Positions 36,469 to 44,258 of a DNA stretch of 64,000 bases are shown piece after piece (within the stretch, counting starts at the first letter, position 1; every line of letters begins with the position of its first letter). The notes under the pieces were generated by a model, which did not search any database, was not told where the DNA came from, and worked only from the letters and a program-made list of their open reading frames with translations. This DNA comes from Chryseobacterium angstadtii (lineage in GTDB: Bacteria; Bacteroidota; Bacteroidia; Flavobacteriales; Weeksellaceae): NCBI RefSeq assembly GCF_001045465.1, contig NZ_LFND01000006.1, positions 434,001-498,000 of the forward strand, given 5' to 3'. A program made the position numbers and the translations under genes.

Positions 36469-37578
36469 CTAAGATAAAATAATAATATCTGTCTGTCTTT
36501 CATTCAGCCTGTTCATCAGTGTGTAGATCCAGCTATAGCCGGAAAGACGCTGCCACAGCTGTGCATGGGGTTTTCCGATGCAGACGGTTGTGATATTATG
36601 GGCAATCACATATTCCAGAATTCCTTTATGAATACTGCTTTCTTTTATACGGACTACTTTAGCCCCTAATTCCTGTGCTAAATTAAAATTATTAATCAAA
36701 TACCGCTGTTTATCGAGGGCAATTTTTTCAGGATTTTCCGAGGGACGCTGAACATATAAAACCGTCCACGGACTGTTGTAATAACTTGCCAGACGGGCTG
36801 TTTTACGGATAATATTTTTAGCAATCTTTTCATTACTGCTGATGCAGGCCAGAAATTTTATAGGTTTAAAATTTTCCGTTTTAATCTCTGTTTCTACTTT
36901 TCTTTCCACATGAGCTGCCACTTCTTTTAAAGCGAGCTCCCGGAGCTGCAGGATATGTCCGCTCTGAAAGAAGTTCGTAAGGGCCATCTGAATCTTTTCC
37001 TTTTTGTAGATTTTTCCTTCTTTCAAACGGGTCAGCAGTTCATCGGCGGTAAGGTCTATATTCACCACCTCATCGGCAAGAGCGAGAATTTTATCCGGAA
37101 CACGTTCGGTGACTTCTATTCCTGTTATTTTTTTTACTTCCTCATTCAGGCTTTCGATATGCTGAATGTTCATCGCGCTGATGACATTGATTCCGTTATC
37201 CAGAATTTCCAGTACATCCTGCCATCTTTTTTTATTTTTGGAGCCTTCCACATTGGTGTGAGCCAGCTCGTCTACTAAAACAACTTCAGGGTGCTCATTG
37301 ATGATGGCCTGAAGATCCATTTCTTCAAGATTTTTGCCTTTATAGAAAACCGATCGTCTTGCAATTTCAGGGATTCCGTCTGTAAGGGCTACCGTTTCTT
37401 CCCGGCCATGGGTTTCTATATAGCCGATTTTTACATCAATGCCGTTGCGCAGAAGAGACTGCGCCTCCTGAAGCATGCGGAATGTTTTTCCCACACCTGC
37501 GCTCATCCCGATATAGATTTTAAATTTACCTTTCCGGGATCTCTGAATCAATTCTAAAAAATGTTTTGCTGATGACAT
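36469..37578 (-). CDS. kdpD: Stand-alone KdpD N-terminal sensor domain protein
   Basis: 369 residues containing only the KdpD N-terminal domain (Walker A-like 'GMSAGVGKT' at 24-32, 'GYIETHGREET', 'VVLVDELAHTNVEGS') and a USP domain (about 230-369, 'CIGKPHAQLWQRLSGYSW'). The membrane and kinase parts of classical KdpD (about 900 residues) are absent. In Bacteroidota this split form is known. The cytosolic protein probably senses K+ or c-di-AMP/UspC-like input for the adjacent kinase, to which it is linked by a 5-base gap. Confidence 0.9.
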   Translation of the reverse strand: MSSAKHFLELIQRSRKGKFKIYIGMSAGVGKTFRMLQEAQSLLRNGIDVKIGYIETHGREETVALTDGIPEIARRSVFYKGKNLEEMDLQAIINEHPEVVLVDELAHTNVEGSKNKKRWQDVLEILDNGINVISAMNIQHIESLNEEVKKITGIEVTERVPDKILALADEVVNIDLTADELLTRLKEGKIYKKEKIQMALTNFFQSGHILQLRELALKEVAAHVERKVETEIKTENFKPIKFLACISSNEKIAKNIIRKTARLASYYNSPWTVLYVQRPSENPEKIALDKQRYLINNFNLAQELGAKVVRIKESSIHKGILEYVIAHNITTVCIGKPHAQLWQRLSGYSWIYTLMNRLNERQTDIIILS

Positions 37579-37605
37579 TGATTTCTACTTTTACAGTATT
37601 ATATT

Positions 37606-37880
37606 GTTATTTTTTACTACAAAAGGCACAAAGGTTTCTGCTGGTTTGAAATGCATAAGTAAGTTACTACTATTTCTGATATTTTTTCTGCTGAACTATC
37701 TTGAACTGCCCCGTCAATTTTTTTTGAATTTTCGACATTCTCCCCTGGAAGGGAATTTCTCTGGGCTCAATCATTATTATTCAGCAATATAAAAATCTTT
37801 GATTTTTTAAGAACTTATGTGAGCTTTATCTACTTAAAAACATTCAACTTAAAAAACTTTTGTGACTTTTGTAGTTAATT
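37606..37880. repeat. Inverted copy of the 19.3-19.8 kb repeat
   Basis: Read on the minus strand it matches one unit (CTCACATAAGTTCTTAAAAAATC and ACCTACAAAAG-like ends) and the tail (AATAATGATTGA, GAAAATTC, GACGGG). It occupies the gap between the porin gene and kdpD, so an intact kdp operon may be interrupted here. No gene seen. Confidence 0.75.
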
Positions 37881-37917
37881 AATTATTTTTCACTCTTCAT
37901 TATTCACTTTTCATTTC

Positions 37918-39006
37918 CTAAAACCATGCTGCCAAACTCGTTGTAATAAAGAAATTCCCTTGTTTCAACTCATCGTTTTTCGCAAAAATGGCATCTTTAG
38001 AAGTGAATCCTCTGGCTTCTGTACGGAATATTACATTTTTCAGAATAGCATAATCTACGTTCAGTGAATATCCGAAAGTCTGGAATCCGTTGGGGGTTTT
38101 GGTGTTAATAATTACTCCGTTTTTATCATTATAATATTCTACTCTTCCTGCCAGAGCCCATTTGTTGTCTAACTGGTATTTCATCAGGACATTAGGCGTA
38201 TACCAGATGTTATAGCTGCTGCTTCCTTTTGTTTTCTGTTCGGCTCCGATATCAAAGCCCAGCAAAGCAATAAATTGGTCGGTCAGCTGAAAACTCCCGT
38301 AAAGGTCGTGGAAATAGCGCATTCTTTTCTCGTCCTTTGCTTTATCGTTTCCAATGAACGAGCTGCTATTCAGCGTAATTTTTTCTGTCGGTTTGTAAGT
38401 CACCTGATGTCCGAAAGAAATGGTTTGATTTCCTTCCGGTTTTGCAATTCTTTGCCAGCCGTTAAGGATCAGTCCGCTTAAAAACCATTTTCCGTTATCT
38501 GATGTGTAAGAAACTTTGGCTCCTGTTTCAAAATAAGGAGAGTTGTCGGCGGCAAAGCTTCTGGTAAGGTTCATATTGTCTTTTCCTATGGCGCTTTCCC
38601 AGCCGATGTGAGAAGGCATGATTCCGGCATCTAACCAGAGGTTTTTATTTCTTGACAGTCTGATTCCTATGTTCGCTTCATTGACGTAGCGCAGTGCTTC
38701 CTGCTCGGCTGCCATATTATCCTGTGCGTAGGTTCCGGCCATTAAGGCTACGTTTGCTCTCAGATTCTCACTTTGATAATTGGCTTTGATCAGTCCTAAA
38801 TTGAGATTCAATTCGTTATGTCTGTTATAGGAATATAAAAAATTCTGACGGAGATGGTTGGCAGGCTCATTAAAATCATAGGTGTAAAAAAGTTCTGCAT
38901 AGGCAGAAAAAGTTACTTTATTTTCTGTTTTTAATGAATCTGACGATTGTGCTTTCGGGAAAACTATTCCGAATAATACGGCACATGTAATACTATATCT
39001 TTTCAC
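37918..39006 (-). CDS. Kdp-associated outer-membrane porin
   Basis: 362 residues: signal peptide (about 1-19), then alternating beta-strands of a porin ('TYDFNEPANHLRQNFLYSYN', 'DAGIMPSHIGWESAIG', 'YFETGAKVSYTSDNGKWFLSG') and a C-terminal Phe ('TTSLAAWF'). It resembles putative beta-barrel porin-2 / OmpL-like proteins. It is 13 bases after kdpC, so it belongs to the operon and probably lets K+ or another solute through the outer membrane under the same control. Confidence 0.83.
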   Translation of the reverse strand: MKRYSITCAVLFGIVFPKAQSSDSLKTENKVTFSAYAELFYTYDFNEPANHLRQNFLYSYNRHNELNLNLGLIKANYQSENLRANVALMAGTYAQDNMAAEQEALRYVNEANIGIRLSRNKNLWLDAGIMPSHIGWESAIGKDNMNLTRSFAADNSPYFETGAKVSYTSDNGKWFLSGLILNGWQRIAKPEGNQTISFGHQVTYKPTEKITLNSSSFIGNDKAKDEKRMRYFHDLYGSFQLTDQFIALLGFDIGAEQKTKGSSSYNIWYTPNVLMKYQLDNKWALAGRVEYYNDKNGVIINTKTPNGFQTFGYSLNVDYAILKNVIFRTEARGFTSKDAIFAKNDELKQGNFFITTSLAAWF

Positions 39007-39019
39007 GGTAATTTCTCAG

Positions 39020-39577
39020 TTATTTTAATTGATCCAAAGCGATATTAAGCTTTAATACATTTACTTTTGAAGGCCCTAAAATTCCTAAAAAAGGTTTTTC
39101 TGCCTGGTTTTTTATTAATTCTTTCAATTTTTCTTCAGAAAGATGTCTGACTTCTGCAATTTTTTTCACCTGATACAAAGCTCCTTCTTCAGAAATATCG
39201 GGATCAAGACCGCTTCCGCTGGCGGTTACAAGCTCTACAGGAACTTTTGTATTTTCCATTCCCGGATGCTCCATTTTCAGGGTATCTATTCTTTTTTGTA
39301 CAATTTCAAGGTATTCCTGATTGCTCGGGCCTTTATTGCTTCCTCCGCTTCCTGCTGCATTATAATTAACGGATGAAGGACGGCCGTGGAAATACTTTTC
39401 CGATTTAAATTCCTGTCCGATATTCGCATAGAATTTCTGCCCGTTTTGGGTGATGATTTCTGCATTTCCTTTTGTTGGTAATATTTTCGAGCCTCCATAC
39501 ACGATAAGCAGATAAATTCCAACGACAGCCAGCATTACGATAGTCAGTCTGAATGCTGTAACAATATGATTTTTCAT
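39020..39577 (-). CDS. kdpC: Potassium-transporting ATPase subunit C
   Basis: 185 residues: one N-terminal membrane segment (10-30) and a soluble domain with 'GQEFKSEKYFHGRPSSVNY', 'ASGSGLDPDIS' and 'FLGILGPSKVNVLKLN', the family hallmarks. KdpC stabilises ATP binding of the KdpFABC complex. It is 10 bases after kdpB. Confidence 0.95.
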   Translation of the reverse strand: MKNHIVTAFRLTIVMLAVVGIYLLIVYGGSKILPTKGNAEIITQNGQKFYANIGQEFKSEKYFHGRPSSVNYNAAGSGGSNKGPSNQEYLEIVQKRIDTLKMEHPGMENTKVPVELVTASGSGLDPDISEEGALYQVKKIAEVRHLSEEKLKELIKNQAEKPFLGILGPSKVNVLKLNIALDQLK

Positions 39578-39587
39578 TTTTAAAATT

Positions 39588-41627
39588 TTAATAGAATAAA
39601 CTAATCACTAAATCGATGATTTTGATTCCAATGAACGGAACAATCACACCGCCCAAACCATAAATCAAAAGGTTTCTTCTCAACAGTGCACTGGCACCAA
39701 TAGGTTTATAGGCAACACCTTTTAACGCTAACGGAATCAGGAAAGGAATAATCACGGCATTGAAAATTACGGCTGATAAAATAGCAGTTTCCGGGCTGTG
39801 AAGATTCATAATATTCAACTTCTGAAGAGAAGGAATAAAAGTGATAAAAAGTGCTGGAATAATGGCAAAATATTTAGCCACATCATTCGCAATACTAAAG
39901 GTGGTAAGTGTTCCGCGGGTCATTAGCAATTGTTTTCCAATTTCCACAATTTCGATCAGTTTCGTAGGGTCGTTATCAAGATCTACCATGTTTCCGGCTT
40001 CTTTGGCAGCCTGTGTTCCGCTGTTCATGGCAACACCCACATCGGCCTGAGCCAGTGCCGGAGCATCATTTGTTCCGTCTCCCATCATGGCAACCAGCTT
40101 TCCTTCCTGCTGTTCTTTTTTAATGTAGTTCATTTTATCTTCAGGTTTAGCTTCTGCAATAAAATCATCTACGCCTGCTTTTTCAGCAATGAATTTTGCC
40201 GTCAGAGGGTTGTCTCCGGTTACCATTACCGTTTTCACCCCCATCTTTCTCAGTCTCTGGAAACGTTCCTGAATTCCTGTTTTAATGATATCCTGAAGCT
40301 CGATAACACCCCACACTTTTTCATTCACAATAACGACAAGAGGTGTTCCTCCGTTTTCAGAGATTTTGGTAACGGCATCCTGGGTTTCTTTCGGGAAGGT
40401 ATTCCCGGCTTTTTCAGTCAGTTTTTTTATCGTGTCATAGGCACCTTTTCGGATTCTTGTGTTTTCAAAATCTATTCCTGAGGTTCTTGTTTCAGCTGTA
40501 AAATCAATATAAGTAGGATTGGGAACCAGAAGATCTTCCGATTTCAGCTGGCTCAATTCTATGATGGATTTTCCTTCCGGTGTTTCATCCGCTACAGAAC
40601 TCAGGGCAGCCGCTTTAATGAAGTCAGGCAGCCTGATTCCGTCCGCCGGGTGAAATTCCGTTGCTTTACGGTTTCCGATGGTAATGGTCCCTGTTTTATC
40701 AAGCAGCAATACATCAATATCTCCGGCAGTTTCTACTGCTTTCCCGCTTTTGGTGATTACATTTGCTCTCAAAGCTCTGTCCATTCCTGCAATCCCGATT
40801 GCAGAAAGCAGACCTCCAATGGTTGTGGGAATCAAACAAACGAAAAGTGATATAAATGCCGCAATGGTAATTGGAGTCTGCGCATAGTCTGCAAAAGGTT
40901 TTAAAGTGAGTGTGACGATAATAAAGGTCAGGGTAAAACCTGCCAAAAGTATAGTTAATGCGATTTCGTTAGGTGTTTTCTGTCTTGATGCCCCTTCTAC
41001 CAGCGCAATCATTTTATCTAAAAAAGATTCTCCGGGTTTGGTAGTGACTTTCACTTTTATTCTGTCCGAAAGAACTTTTGTACCGCCTGTTACAGAGCTT
41101 TTATCACCTCCTGATTCACGAATAACGGGAGCACTTTCGCCGGTGATTGCAGATTCATCAATGGTAGCAAGCCCTTCAATGATTTCGCCATCCATTGGGA
41201 TCTGATCTCCTGTTTCACAAAGAAAGATATCGCCCAGCTTCATCTCAGCAGACATTCTCAGAACGGTTTCTACCTGAAACCCAGGTTTATTATCCAAAAC
41301 CACTTTGGCCGGAGTTTCTTCACGCGTTTTTCTAAGGGTATCTGCCTGAGCTTTTCCTCTTGCTTCGGCGATGGCTTCCGCAAAATTAGCGAACAGAACG
41401 GTGAAAAATAAGATGATAAATACGGTAAAGTTATAAGCAAAGCTCCCCTGTGAACGGTCACCTGTAAGACTGAAAAGACTTACGATAAACATCACGACGG
41501 TTCCGACTTCTACCAGGAACATCACGGGATTTTTAAACATAATTTTCGGATTCAGCTTAATAAAGGACTGTTTGATCGCTTCATTCACCAAATCTTTTTG
41601 AAACAATGTCTGTGATTGATTTTTCAT
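39588..41627 (-). CDS. kdpB: Potassium-transporting ATPase subunit B
   Basis: 679 residues from 'MKNQSQTLFQKDLVNEAIKQ', the usual length; a longer ORF to 41759 would add 44 unrelated residues. P-type ATPase signatures: 'TGESAPV' (actuator), 'LLLDKTGTITIG' with the phosphorylated Asp, 'KGAYDT', 'MVTGDNPLTA' and 'MMGDGTNDAPALAQADVG'. It drives K+ uptake in KdpFABC. Separated from kdpA by 170 bases that hold an inverted repeat. Confidence 0.97.
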   Translation of the reverse strand: MKNQSQTLFQKDLVNEAIKQSFIKLNPKIMFKNPVMFLVEVGTVVMFIVSLFSLTGDRSQGSFAYNFTVFIILFFTVLFANFAEAIAEARGKAQADTLRKTREETPAKVVLDNKPGFQVETVLRMSAEMKLGDIFLCETGDQIPMDGEIIEGLATIDESAITGESAPVIRESGGDKSSVTGGTKVLSDRIKVKVTTKPGESFLDKMIALVEGASRQKTPNEIALTILLAGFTLTFIIVTLTLKPFADYAQTPITIAAFISLFVCLIPTTIGGLLSAIGIAGMDRALRANVITKSGKAVETAGDIDVLLLDKTGTITIGNRKATEFHPADGIRLPDFIKAAALSSVADETPEGKSIIELSQLKSEDLLVPNPTYIDFTAETRTSGIDFENTRIRKGAYDTIKKLTEKAGNTFPKETQDAVTKISENGGTPLVVIVNEKVWGVIELQDIIKTGIQERFQRLRKMGVKTVMVTGDNPLTAKFIAEKAGVDDFIAEAKPEDKMNYIKKEQQEGKLVAMMGDGTNDAPALAQADVGVAMNSGTQAAKEAGNMVDLDNDPTKLIEIVEIGKQLLMTRGTLTTFSIANDVAKYFAIIPALFITFIPSLQKLNIMNLHSPETAILSAVIFNAVIIPFLIPLALKGVAYKPIGASALLRRNLLIYGLGGVIVPFIGIKIIDLVISLFY

Positions 41628-41653
41628 TTTTTTGAAAGAGTTATATAATTGTA

Positions 41654-41784
41654 AATCAATGGTAACCATTAAGATCAACTGAAACAGTAAGGAGTGGAAA
41701 TGGATTATTATTGAAGTGAATGTTTCGATGAGATGTAGACTAGTTTCCCGACCCTTCAATCTTCCTAATGGTTGACTATTGATT
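41654..41784. repeat. 131-bp inverted-repeat element between kdpA and kdpB
   Basis: The left arm AATCAATGGTAACCATTA (41654-41671) is matched by the complement of TAATGGTTGACTATTGATT (41766-41784), with one mismatch and one extra base. The 94 bases between are unique. It could be an mRNA structure or a small MITE-like insertion. Confidence 0.6.
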
Positions 41785-41797
41785 TTAATTTTAATGT

Positions 41798-43492
41798 TTA
41801 TTTAGAGAAATACTGGATCTGTTCTGCAATAGGCCCCAATGTTAATGCAGGGAAGAAAGACAATGCTGCGATAAGAAGGATCACTGCCAGCGTCATAAAG
41901 CCGAAAGTAGCCGTATCCGTTTTCAGGGTTCCTGAACTTTCCGGGATGAATTTCTTCTGGGCCAATAATCCTGCAATGGCTATAGGTCCTATGATAGGAA
42001 TAAATCTGGATAACAGCAATACAATTCCGGTTGAGATATTCCACCACGGGGTATTGTCTCCAAGCCCTTCAAATCCGGAACCGTTGTTCGCAGAAGAAGA
42101 GGTAAACTCATACAGCATTTCGCTGAACCCGTGGAAGCCGGGATTGTTTAATGTTTTGGCTCCAAATTCCGGCAGATAGGCTGTTAATGCCGTTCCTACA
42201 AGGATCAGGAAAGGATGGAACAAAGCCACAATCATGGCGATTTTCATTTCTTTGGCTTCAATCTTTTTACCCATAAATTCCGGTGTTCTTCCCACCATCA
42301 GACCGCTTATAAATACAGCCAGAATAATAAAGATGAAATAATTCAGGATCCCTACTCCACAACCTCCGTAGAAGCTGTTGATCATCATCGCCAGCAGCTC
42401 ATTCATTCCTGAAAGCGGCATTGTACTGTCGTGCATGGCATTCACGGAACCCGTTGAAATGATAGTCGTTGCAATACTCCAATATCCTGACGAAGCACTT
42501 CCGAAACGGATTTCTTTCCCTTCCATGGCACCAAGACTGCTGTCGGCACCCATCTGTGTGATAAGAGGATTCCCGTTCGTTTCATTGATGATATTCGGAA
42601 CGGCAAGAACAAGAAAACCTACGGTCATTACAGTGAAAATCACCCATGACAGTTTTCTTTTTTTCAGATAAAACCCTAAAGCAAAAACCAAAGCAAACGG
42701 AATAATCATCTGGGTGACCATTTCGGTCATATTTGTTGCATAGTTTGGATTTTCAAGCGGGTGTGCGGAGTTGGCTCCAAAAAAACCGCCTCCATTGGTT
42801 CCCAGATGTTTGATCGCTACAAAAGCAGCTACAGGACCTCTGGAAACATCTACTTTCTGGCCTTCCAGTGTTGTAATATGGTCTTTTCCTTCGAAAGTCA
42901 TCGGACTTCCATTTACAGAAAGGATCAGAGCGACAAGGATGCTTATAGGAACGAGTATTCTGACCACAGATTTAGTAAAGAAATCATAGAAATTCCCTAG
43001 TTCTGTCGTGGCTTTTTCTTTAAAAGCTTTGAAAAGAACTGCCATCGCGGCCATTCCGGTTGCTGCGGTTACAAACTGCAGGAACATCAGATAAAGCTGG
43101 CTGAGATAACTTACTCCTGTTTCACCTGAATAATGTTGAAGGTTACAATTGACCAGGAAAGAAATTGCTGTGTTAAAAGCAAGATCCGGTGACATATTCG
43201 GGTTTCCATCCGGATTTAAAGGCAGCCACGACTGGGTCAGCAGGATGATGAATCCTATAATGAACCAAACCAGGTTAATTGTCAGCATGGCATACATGTT
43301 CTGTTTCCAGTTCATCTGACGGTTTGGATTGATCCCCGATATTTTATAAATTAATTTTTCGACAGGTTCAAAAATAGGGTCTAAAAAGGTTTTTTTATAC
43401 CCAAACACATTAGCAATGTATTTACCGAGAAATACTCCGATCACTAATGTAATTACAAACATGGCAATTACGCCTAAAATTTCTGTTTTCAT
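41798..43492 (-). CDS. kdpA: Potassium-transporting ATPase subunit A
   Basis: 564 residues, normal length, about ten membrane segments in the KcsA-like four-repeat fold. Filter regions are visible in 'FLVNCNLQHYSGETG', 'TNGGGFFGANSAHPLENP', 'GCGVGILNY' and 'SSANNGSGF'. It forms the K+ pathway of KdpFABC. It follows kdpF by 6 bases. Confidence 0.97.
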   Translation of the reverse strand: MKTEILGVIAMFVITLVIGVFLGKYIANVFGYKKTFLDPIFEPVEKLIYKISGINPNRQMNWKQNMYAMLTINLVWFIIGFIILLTQSWLPLNPDGNPNMSPDLAFNTAISFLVNCNLQHYSGETGVSYLSQLYLMFLQFVTAATGMAAMAVLFKAFKEKATTELGNFYDFFTKSVVRILVPISILVALILSVNGSPMTFEGKDHITTLEGQKVDVSRGPVAAFVAIKHLGTNGGGFFGANSAHPLENPNYATNMTEMVTQMIIPFALVFALGFYLKKRKLSWVIFTVMTVGFLVLAVPNIINETNGNPLITQMGADSSLGAMEGKEIRFGSASSGYWSIATTIISTGSVNAMHDSTMPLSGMNELLAMMINSFYGGCGVGILNYFIFIILAVFISGLMVGRTPEFMGKKIEAKEMKIAMIVALFHPFLILVGTALTAYLPEFGAKTLNNPGFHGFSEMLYEFTSSSANNGSGFEGLGDNTPWWNISTGIVLLLSRFIPIIGPIAIAGLLAQKKFIPESSGTLKTDTATFGFMTLAVILLIAALSFFPALTLGPIAEQIQYFSK

Positions 43493-43498
43493 GACCGA

Positions 43499-43576
43499 TT
43501 AAAATTTTTCAGGTTTCAGCAAAACGTAACAGATGTACCCGAAGGCCAGAATGGAAAGGAAAAATAAACTCCACAT
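43499..43576 (-). CDS. kdpF: KdpF-like small subunit
   Basis: 25 residues, one membrane helix, ending 'YVLLKPEKF', the characteristic KdpF tail (L-x-P-E-K/R-F). KdpF stabilises the KdpABC complex in the membrane. The ATG lies 4 bases after the preceding 27-codon ORF, and the stop lies 6 bases before the kdpA ATG. Confidence 0.8.
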   Translation of the reverse strand: MWSLFFLSILAFGYICYVLLKPEKF

Positions 43577-43580
43577 AGTT

Positions 43581-43664
43581 TTATATTTTATCAAAAAATT
43601 CAACGGATTTATAAAGAAGCCAGAACATCACTGCAAAAAGCAGGATCAAACCAAGAAGCATCAT
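43581..43664 (-). CDS. 27-residue membrane ORF in the kdp leader
   Basis: Starts 'MMLLGLILLFAVMF', a single membrane helix, and ends 'SVEFFDKI'. Its ATG overlaps the stop of the upstream 35-codon ORF (ATGA), and its stop is 4 bases from kdpF, so it sits in a tightly packed operon. It is not KdpF, which follows. I know no function. The tight spacing and the hydrophobic/charged pattern argue that it is real. Confidence 0.6.
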   Translation of the reverse strand: MMLLGLILLFAVMFWLLYKSVEFFDKI

Positions 43665-43768
43665 ATCATTATTATTAAGGTTAATAGAGTCAGCAGTACA
43701 TACGATACCAGCAGCAGGCTAAAACCTGCGTGCTCCCGTTTTTTGAACGTTTTCTTTGAAATTGTCAT
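43661..43768 (-). CDS. 35-residue membrane ORF at the head of the kdp operon
   Basis: Begins with a basic stretch 'MTISKKTFKKREHAG', then one hydrophobic helix ('SLLLVSYVLLTLLTLIIMI') reaching the C-terminus, a topology like tail-anchored regulatory peptides. The stop overlaps the next ATG (ATGA). It contains GCAGGCTAAAACCTGC on the plus strand, similar to the GGCTAAAGCC repeats, so a repeat-derived ORF is possible. No family recognised. Confidence 0.5.
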   Translation of the reverse strand: MTISKKTFKKREHAGFSLLLVSYVLLTLLTLIIMI

Positions 43769-43797
43769 TTTTAAAATATTTTATTCGTGACATATAG

Positions 43798-43814
43798 GCC
43801 AAAAGAAAGTCCAA
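43798..43814 (-). promoter_or_regulatory. Weak sigma54-like -24/-12 match
   Basis: TTGGACTTTCTTTTGGC on the minus strand. The TTGG and the 10-base spacing fit the -24/-12 layout, but the -12 dinucleotide is GG instead of GC in that register. It would place a transcript start about 20 bases before the first kdp small ORF. Read only as a candidate, because the kdp regulator is a sigma54 activator. Confidence 0.3.
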
Positions 43815-43888
43815 ATTCAAAATAAAACCAATAAGATACTGACAAACAACATATTAATACAAATAACTCAATCTTATAAAAACACGAA

Positions 43889-43909
43889 AGCCTATCATTT
43901 TGATAGGCT
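43889..43909. promoter_or_regulatory. Perfect 9-bp dyad: candidate activator site or terminator
   Basis: AGCCTATCA-TTT-TGATAGGCT. A further half-site AATGATAGG lies at 43920-43927. It is about 85 bases upstream of the -24-like element, a usual place for an NtrC-type activator site. Followed on the minus strand by TTTCGTGTTTTTAT, so it may instead terminate the response-regulator transcript. Confidence 0.5.
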
Positions 43910-43932
43910 GGTTTATTGAAATGATAGGGGTT

Positions 43933-44002
43933 AGATATTAGATATTAGATGTCAGACATCAGATTTCAGACATCAGACATCAGATTTTAGATTTTAGATT
44001 TT
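43933..44002. repeat. Period-7 tract
   Basis: Ten units, all of the form AGANNNN (agatatt, agatatt, agatgtc, agacatc, agatttc, agacatc, agacatc, agatttt three times). Confidence 0.9.
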
Positions 44003-44036
44003 AAATATATTGTATGTGAGGATTTTTTGTGGTAGT

Positions 44037-44061
44037 GGTGGCTTCGAGGACCTCAGCCACC
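44037..44061. repeat. Dispersed 25-bp palindrome, copy 1
   Basis: GGTGGCT at one end and AGCCACC at the other, with an inner GAG/CTC pair. Other copies at 48899, 53530, 53648 and 63421. Confidence 0.9.
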
Positions 44062-44137
44062 GGGGTATTTGTTGTTTATTTAATATTTCTGGATTTGTGG
44101 ATGCTAAGTCTGTATTTGGTAGTTTATGGTCTTAAAA

Positions 44138-44209
44138 GATTAAAAGATTAAAAGATTAAAAGATTAAAACATTAAAACATTAAAACATTAAAACATTAAA
44201 ATATTAAAC
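44138..44209. repeat. 8-bp minisatellite
   Basis: Four copies of GATTAAAA, then four of CATTAAAA, then TATTAAAC: nine units with the first base changing in blocks. Confidence 0.95.
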
Positions 44210-44258
44210 CCTCGAAACACGCATCATGAAACCCGAAACATGCCCCCCGGAACATGCC
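44210..44258. repeat. Period-7 tract abutting the regulator gene
   Basis: Seven units (cctcgaa, acacgca, tcatgaa, acccgaa, acatgcc, ccccgga, acatgcc) running to the stop codon of the response-regulator gene. Confidence 0.8.

Noticed and set aside
41627..41759. 44-residue N-terminal extension of KdpB
   Set aside because: Unlike any KdpB N-terminus and it runs through the inverted-repeat spacer; the protein from 41627 has the normal length.
43533..43790. 85-codon plus-strand ORF over the kdp small ORFs
   Set aside because: Antisense to kdpF and the two packed small ORFs, whose overlaps and spacing are better evidence.
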